Shown one piece after another: positions 58,100-64,000 of a stretch of 64,000 nt of DNA; position 1 is the stretch's first letter; the number at the start of each line of letters is the position of its first letter. Location: contig JAYKYS010000005.1 of the NCBI GenBank assembly GCA_036924285.1, positions 23,100,001 through 23,164,000 on the forward strand. Reading direction: 5' to 3'. Below the pieces are notes generated by a model. It was not told where the DNA came from and made no database searches. It saw only the letters and a program-made list of their open reading frames with translations. This DNA is from Asterella californica (lineage: Eukaryota > Streptophyta > Marchantiopsida > Marchantiales > Aytoniaceae). The translations under genes and the position numbers were made by a program.

Positions 58100-61000
58100 A
58101 CCGGTAGCAAGGGGCTTCTACACCGACTGAACCCTCCCACCAGCATGGCTCGACACGACGACCCCCTGCGTAGGATGTTACCGTTATACCCCCACGCTAC
58201 CGCCTTGTAATCAATGTAACTCAGGAATCCTTCCATTACCTTAGCTACATCTTATCTTAAAGTTGCATTGGCATAACTTACCTTCTTTGCATCATAGAGT
58301 TTAGAGAACATTTTGTGCATTTATCTTATCAAATACGTATAACGACTTTTGATTGTTCAATAAACAGTGTTAGATATTTCTTGGGCCAATCTCTACTTCA
58401 TTTATTCTGTTCTACTCATATCACGTTGGAAGAGTTTAAAGTTCAATTTAACAAGAAAGACATATCCAGGAAAGACCATTTGGAGTTATAATTGTGCTAT
58501 GAAATCATCTTTTCAGTTTTCTTGTGCTATCAACAGGTAATTTAAATCCAAAAGATTAATACTTTATGACAAAGAATTACTAACTGGATTTCCTATCGTT
58601 TCTCAAGAATAGAATATATTCACATTGTCTTTTATTATTGTGTGCCAGAACAGAGAGGAATAAAGTGGAGAGATCTGTTCTGTTTCTGTTCCAAAGTAGT
58701 TTTTAGATGTAATTTAGGAGATTATCCCTCCCCAAGAATATCAACAAAATTCGTATAGTACGGACTCAATCTTCAGGTATGAATGAATCTGTCTAGTTAC
58801 ACCTAACTAACTAAATAGTGATTAGTAGTAGGATTGATGATCTTTTAATAATCTCCTTTTATTCTCTATATGATAATACTGTTTATTACTCTCTTTAATC
58901 CTCATTGTTGCTGTGTGTTGTTTGTCTTGTCTGGGCTCCAAGTGAGATCTCCGTTTTCTCAGTCCTTGTGAAGTTGTGTCCTTATCGATGATGAGGACGG
59001 CTCAAGAGCAATTAACAAGCCTACTCTAGCCACTTTCTTCTTAGAAGACAAATCCTCTTAACCACTTAGCTTGGGACGTACTTGGGACCATATTTCTCAA
59101 AGTCAATGAACCATCGACACAAGTACCGAACATTCTTGTCCAAATTAATCATGGCAATCGTTTCAGAGACAACGAATAATATTCATGCAAGATCAACTTA
59201 GGGAAACTTTTGCTCGATTGGTGTTTCGGAAAATTTATAAATGTTAAGTGATAACTTGACTTAACCCGGAGATGCAAAAAGATGCGTACGTAATCCATAA
59301 GTAAAGTATAGACTCAAGCGATAAAAAAACTACAAGGGTGACAACCTGCTAACTGAAAAAAATATTTTATTAATATATTAATTATCCTCTAACATGTATA
59401 AAAAATAGGTAATAAATTCAACCTTGCATATTTACCTCTACCATCAAGGGCAAGTAAAGTAAACCCAGTTCCTTTCACTCCAAATAGTTGAGTAAGAAGA
59501 ACACACAAGAAATATATATATATTGAGTAGTTCCTAAATTCATAAGGTCTGCGCAGTAGGAGGCATTTCTGCTGTAAGTAGCTTGGTAATAGCATTTTCC
59601 TGTGTCATTTGTTCATTATGCAAGTAGTTTGCTAGTAATAAATGTTAATTTATAATTTGAACTCTTCATATACATGAAGTACAAACACAAGTCTCCAAAG
59701 AAAAAAGAAGACACCACTTGGTGGAACCATCACGACTCATAATATGGTTTGTGGTTCCCTGACAGTGCTACTCTTTTGTGTTATTCAGAAGAAATGGTTC
59801 CAGTCAGTTGGTGACTGTAACCATATCTTGTCCTCCTGCAGTCGCTGGTGGTTACCTTTTTACGGCCTTTTGACGAAGAGATCCACACGCTAGTACCACA
59901 AAAACTCATATTATCGGAGCTCATGACCGTGCAAGTCAAAGAGAAAGAGAATAGAGAAGACATCCAAAAGACTGCGGTTAGTAAAATAGACAGCTAAAGC
60001 CCAAACAACCCCGCAACTCAGTTCTCGAGGAAGCGAAGGTTATAACCTATGGCACACCGGTTCATTCTAAACCCAAGGTTGTTACCAGCATGCTGGACGT
60101 GCTTCCATAGTACCACTGGAGTGGCAATCATCCACTACCGTGACTGTGGATGATTCCGTTCATTTGACATTGAACAGAGAACCGTTTCTAGCCAGGTCTA
60201 AAAGACTCGAAATATCCGCATAGAATATTGGATTTTGACATGACAATATATGTCTTTAAAATGAACTGAGCAAGTTGAGAGAATGAACTATTTACTACAA
60301 GAGAATTTTAGGATGAGAATTCATTTCTCTGAGCTCTATCAATTCAGTTAAGGTTATTAAATTTAATTTTGAATTTTCTATATAGAATTACTTATTTAAT
60401 AAGTGAAATACCCTAACTTGAGAATATTGAGTCAAAAGTATCAACTTATAGACCTTTAACTTAGCAAGAAAATAGAGATAAAAGAACACTTCCATTTATA
60501 GAGCTATAAACATAATATCTGATGATTGACATGCAGAGAATCAGTGAGATGATTTGTTCTAACTTCTCACTCTCAAGGCTGCGGGGTCATCATGACGCCA
60601 TCATCCAACGTCTCCAAGAAGCTTCTTTCCAAAACTCTCACGTCTTTCCGGGTTACGAAAACCAGCTCTTTGGCCTGGACTCTGGAGACTGGAGACTTGG
60701 TCTTCCTCTTGACTCTTGGTAAAGAAAAAGGGCTCGTTCGGTTTGGTGGGGCCCTCTATCACTTTTGGTTCTTTTGAGCTGCCAAGTGGACCCTTGAATG
60801 CACAAGATCTGTATCACATGATTGGGGATGGGCCTTTCGTCCCGTCAGCTCAGCTCAGCTCAGTGGATACTGGGCCCCACCAGCCATACCCCTATGAGAG
60901 GCTGCATAGACGTTGGCAGCCCCCAATCTGTCTCGTCGTCCGCATTGACCTAGGAAAAGAAGATTCTCCCCTTCCGGGGGGAGAAGGTGCTCCCTTCTTT

Positions 61001-62630
61001 CGCTCTTTATATCGGGTCGGAATATAATCCTTGTTCTCATAAGTTGGAAATCATTGCAAGCTCGGGCGTGATAAGCTTATCATGAATATAACATGCAGCG
61101 ATCATCTAGATGCTGTGTATTTACTTCCTACGTGTTATGGACCTTTCATGTGGACCCCCTGGACTCTTTTCTACTCTTTATTCTTCTCCAGGTCAAGGGC
61201 AACCAACTCCAGTCAGGCCCACTTCACTTCAGATCGCCATCAAGTCCCGACTCACGAGTTCGTTCCATGGACCATGGGAGAGGTTTTCTATTTTCTATTT
61301 TCTATTTTCTATTTAGAGGTTCCTTATCCCGTTCAAGAGTCATTGTCGGTTTACTTGGAAATAACTTGTGTTCAAATAGAACGGAACTTCAACCAGCGAT
61401 GTAAAGCAAACAAGTCCCTTGAAAACGTTAAGATTATTAGAAGATTCATTCTGAATTATAGTACAGATAATGAAACCTAATAATTTTTATATGACTTTAA
61501 AAGAGTCTAAAAACATATTAATGAGAATAAAAAATATCAAAAACCAGGTTTTGCTGAATGCGAATCCTCAACATAGATAGTCTTGGAAAATGAACCGAGT
61601 TCCGATCATCAAACTCATTCATCGTCATGTGAAAAGGTGAATTTTGGCACAAATTCGAAGTTCTAGTAGTATGTAAAAGGAACTTGAACCAAATATCATG
61701 TTTCTGTGGTTGGGATTAAATCCCTGTAATACAAGACAGGGGGATATGACTGATCCTTCCCAAGGGGAGGATCAGTATAATAAGATGTCTCAGTTGTCAC
61801 GTTGTTGCATGAGCCCACAGGATTAGGCTTTGCACCGGTAGTGAGATCACCGAGAGAAGTTACCAAAATTGTGTTTATATTTGAGTGGACTCTATAATGA
61901 GCAGTTATGGATATACGAGGAAGTTAAAGGTCCCTTCCCTTAATATGTGAATGACCTTGTGATTATTTTACCGTCTTGAATCTGAAATTATATGTATAAA
62001 AGTAATCAGTACGTAATAAAACTAATCATTCATATCAGTATGCTACATCTTTTAAAATTTTATGATCTTTTGATAATGTGAATCAAATCTAAAACATACA
62101 AAATATATTTTTAATGTATAATTTTATCCGAAAATATACACTCAGAAATTTGACTGCTTTTCTTGATTTTAGTGCGGAACCAGTTCCTTGCCCAATTTTG
62201 GTGGTTCGGCATTTCAAATCCACAGTTTCATAATTCTATTTAAATAAAGTGGTTTAATGTTCTATTAATTTAAATTTCTTTAGGATTAAGTCACTGTCAG
62301 TTCGGTTCCGGACGTCCTCTTATTATTTTGGTTCTCTATGGATGATCAAAATATTAAGGGGTCTCAGGTTTAGCCCCGCAAGGAGTACACTTGGACGGAA
62401 ACGGGTGAAATGGAAGCGGGGTACCTATCAAGGTACCATGTTGTCCAGTTACCGCAGTTCAGTTCTAACCCGTACTAGTTCTCAGTGCAGTGAATGTCTA
62501 CACTGATTTTAGTTTTATTTTAACATGTTCCTTGTTGTCATCTTTAAATTGGTCTTTTTATTTTGCAGTGGTCATATCACTTTCTCCGCGGCGGTTCTAG
62601 CATGCTCAGATTAATAGTTTTTAAAACTAA
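58100..62630. other. AT-rich intergenic region with a few low-complexity tracts
   Basis: A (TTTTCTA)n tract lies at 61,284-61,314 and a 10-bp perfect stem hairpin at 60,126-60,155. An open block at 60,592-60,719 (MTPSSNVSKKLLSKTLTSFR) runs into a GTAAAG donor-like site but has no family match. The 132-codon frame at 61,082-61,480 spans the low-complexity tract and is probably fortuitous. Confidence 0.45.
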
Positions 62631-62640
62631 ATTAAATTTA

Positions 62641-62824
62641 CACTAACTTGCAGAAACAAACGTAATCACAATGAGTTACTCTATTTAGAATATTAACACT
62701 CTTCTAAACATATGAGCGTGGAAAAGCTATCCATACCATGTATGTCACTAACTTGCAGAAACAAACGTAATCACAGTGAGTTACTCTGTTCAGAATACTA
62801 AAACTCTTCTAAACATATGAGCGT
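62641..62824. repeat. Direct duplication, about 80-bp unit spaced 105 bp
   Basis: CACTAACTTGCAGAAACAAA begins at 62,641 and 62,746, and both copies run to AAACATATGAGCGT. Only about six substitutions separate them, so this is a recent duplication with a 26-bp linker. Confidence 0.88.
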
Positions 62825-62829
62825 TATTT

Positions 62830-63380
62830 TGCCGTCTGTTAGAAATAAAGGTGTGATTCTATAAGTATCGAATATACATTAGAAGTCACGATGTGCTTCT
62901 TTGCATATCGAATAGCCCTTAGCGTGGGCTTTAGAGGGTAATGGGCAGTAGGGGTGTAAACATTTCTAAATGTCGGGAAGGAAAAGCAATAGTTTACACT
63001 TGGCTAGTCGTTTTTTTCTGAGTTTATAGTATTATTTCTCTATTAATATTTTATTCCTCTAAAATTTGGAATCAATAGCGCATGTCAAAGCTGGAACTTT
63101 TGAAAAATATTTCTCGCTTTTTGAGTGTTACGGCTGCAGCCAAGAGATCGTAGAGGTCTCCTGCGGTCACATCCGGAGATACTCTCTGAAAATAGCTACG
63201 ACCACCTATTATAATTATTACAAAACTGAAAAATTAAATACTTATAGCGATTCAAAGATGCAACCCTAAGCGATACACGGCTCTAGACAAAGCTGTCCTT
63301 GGTTAAACTACGGCCTTTTCTTTTCTGGACGCTAGAGAATCTTTTGAGACATTGTTGCTACTCCCCACCGAAGTGCACAT
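62830..63380. other. AT-rich spacer
   Basis: Nothing recognisable was seen before the double-hairpin structures. Confidence 0.4.
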
Positions 63381-63391
63381 ATTTGTATATT

Positions 63392-63473
63392 CACCTCATG
63401 TACACTTCTGCACATCAGAAGTGTACAGGAGGTGTATTTATGAGCTAATCCTCCTGTTAGGAAGGGTTAGCTC
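63392..63473. repeat. Double-hairpin structure, copy 1
   Basis: Hairpin one: 19-nt arms CACCTCATGTACACTTCTG (63,392-63,410) and its inverse at 63,416-63,434, one mismatch, 5-nt loop. Hairpin two: GAGCTAATCC... (63,442) pairs imperfectly with ...GGGTTAGCTC (to 63,473). Confidence 0.75.
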
Positions 63474-63883
63474 CTAAATAATGCCTCAGTATAGACTTCA
63501 TCCGAAAAAAGAATGAGACTTATAGTCGGTTAGTTCTTGGTACAGTCGCTTCACTTATGGGTTCTCTTGCTTTCCGGAGGCCATGTGTTTCATGACCCTA
63601 AGACATGCTTAAAATAAACTTTGTAAATATAGTCATTTAATTTTAGATATATAAATTTAGACATTTCAATTTATTTTTTAACCAAGTCTTGATATTTGTC
63701 TTTCTCTTGTACATCCGCCTTGAAGAATTTCCACTGCACCTCTTAAGACTTGTATTTAAATTTACATTATACTTCCTTTTTTTCACTGTACAAGGCCATG
63801 GAGCCTTCCGCGGTGGTATTTTTAAAATTTTTGTCTTTTTCTTTCTATTTGTACAATGCCGTGGGGCAGGATATTTACTTATT

Positions 63884-63977
63884 CACCTCATGTACACTTC
63901 ACTTCAGTGCACATGAGGTGTACATTAAATAATGTTTTAACCCTTCCGGCGAGAAGGGTTAAAACATTATTTAATGT
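63884..63977. repeat. Double-hairpin structure, copy 2
   Basis: Hairpin one: CACCTCATGTACACT (63,884-63,898) and its inverse at 63,906-63,920, one mismatch. Hairpin two: perfect 25-bp arms (63,922-63,946 and 63,953-63,977) around the 6-nt loop CGGCGA. It has the same order and the same leading sequence (TTCACCTCATGTACACTTC) as copy 1. Confidence 0.85.
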
Positions 63978-64000
63978 TCTCAGTAAACGGCGCTGAATTA

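Noticed and set aside
61082..61480. 132-codon plus-strand ORF
   Set aside because: It passes through a (TTTTCTA)n tract, two other frames are also long here, and no motif is present.

Overview
The window looks like nuclear DNA of a land plant. Two protein genes are recognisable by homology and reconstruct cleanly across GT-AG introns. One is an AUX1/LAX auxin influx carrier (minus strand, 8 exons, 48,118-51,381). The other is a TRAPP subunit of the TRAPPC1/Bet5 family (minus strand, 4 exons, 35,553-36,637). A minus-strand tRNA-Ala with anticodon CGC lies at 46,161-46,233. An auxin carrier beside plant-type Ty1/copia and Ty3/gypsy elements makes a plant certain in practice. An early-diverging lineage (bryophyte or lycophyte) is only an inference from the short introns, the AT-rich spacers and the unusual gypsy family.

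Layout. 1-5,022 is an almost complete but dead Ty1/copia element; only its 5' LTR runs off the window. 5,023-8,120 is a mixed spacer with a palindrome pair, a tandem duplication and fragments that resemble a transposase, one of them carrying a SAP domain. 8,220-17,147 is a full-length Ty3/gypsy element with two 1,318-bp LTRs and a perfect 5-bp target duplication (CCCGC). It sits inside an older LTR-like repeat, which itself seems to split the SAP/transposase remnant that resumes near 18,390. A diverged solo LTR of the same gypsy family lies at about 19,885-21,134. 21,135-23,560 holds an 83-bp minisatellite, a minus-strand TATA box and a ribosomal protein eS4 (RPS4) pseudogene fragment.

23,560-32,100 is mostly AT-rich spacer with two adjacent fold-back (MITE-like) elements at 28,208-29,262. 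From 32,111 to about 35,574 a plus-strand chain of exon-like blocks may be an unrecognised gene converging on TRAPPC1. 37,222-38,687 has a (GA)22 microsatellite, a tRNA-like SINE candidate and a second copy of the LTR-like repeat. 38,690-41,760 is AT-rich spacer. 41,790-44,760 is a decayed LINE on the minus strand. A 162-bp tandem repeat (45,636-46,067) precedes the tRNA. After the auxin carrier (48,118-51,381) and its GC-richer upstream region, 53,050-64,000 is gene-poor and AT-rich, with three local tandem duplications and, at the right edge, two related double-hairpin structures.

The genes do not form a pathway. The auxin carrier acts at the plasma membrane, TRAPPC1 in vesicle tethering, and the tRNA in translation. 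The rest is mobile-element strata and spacer.
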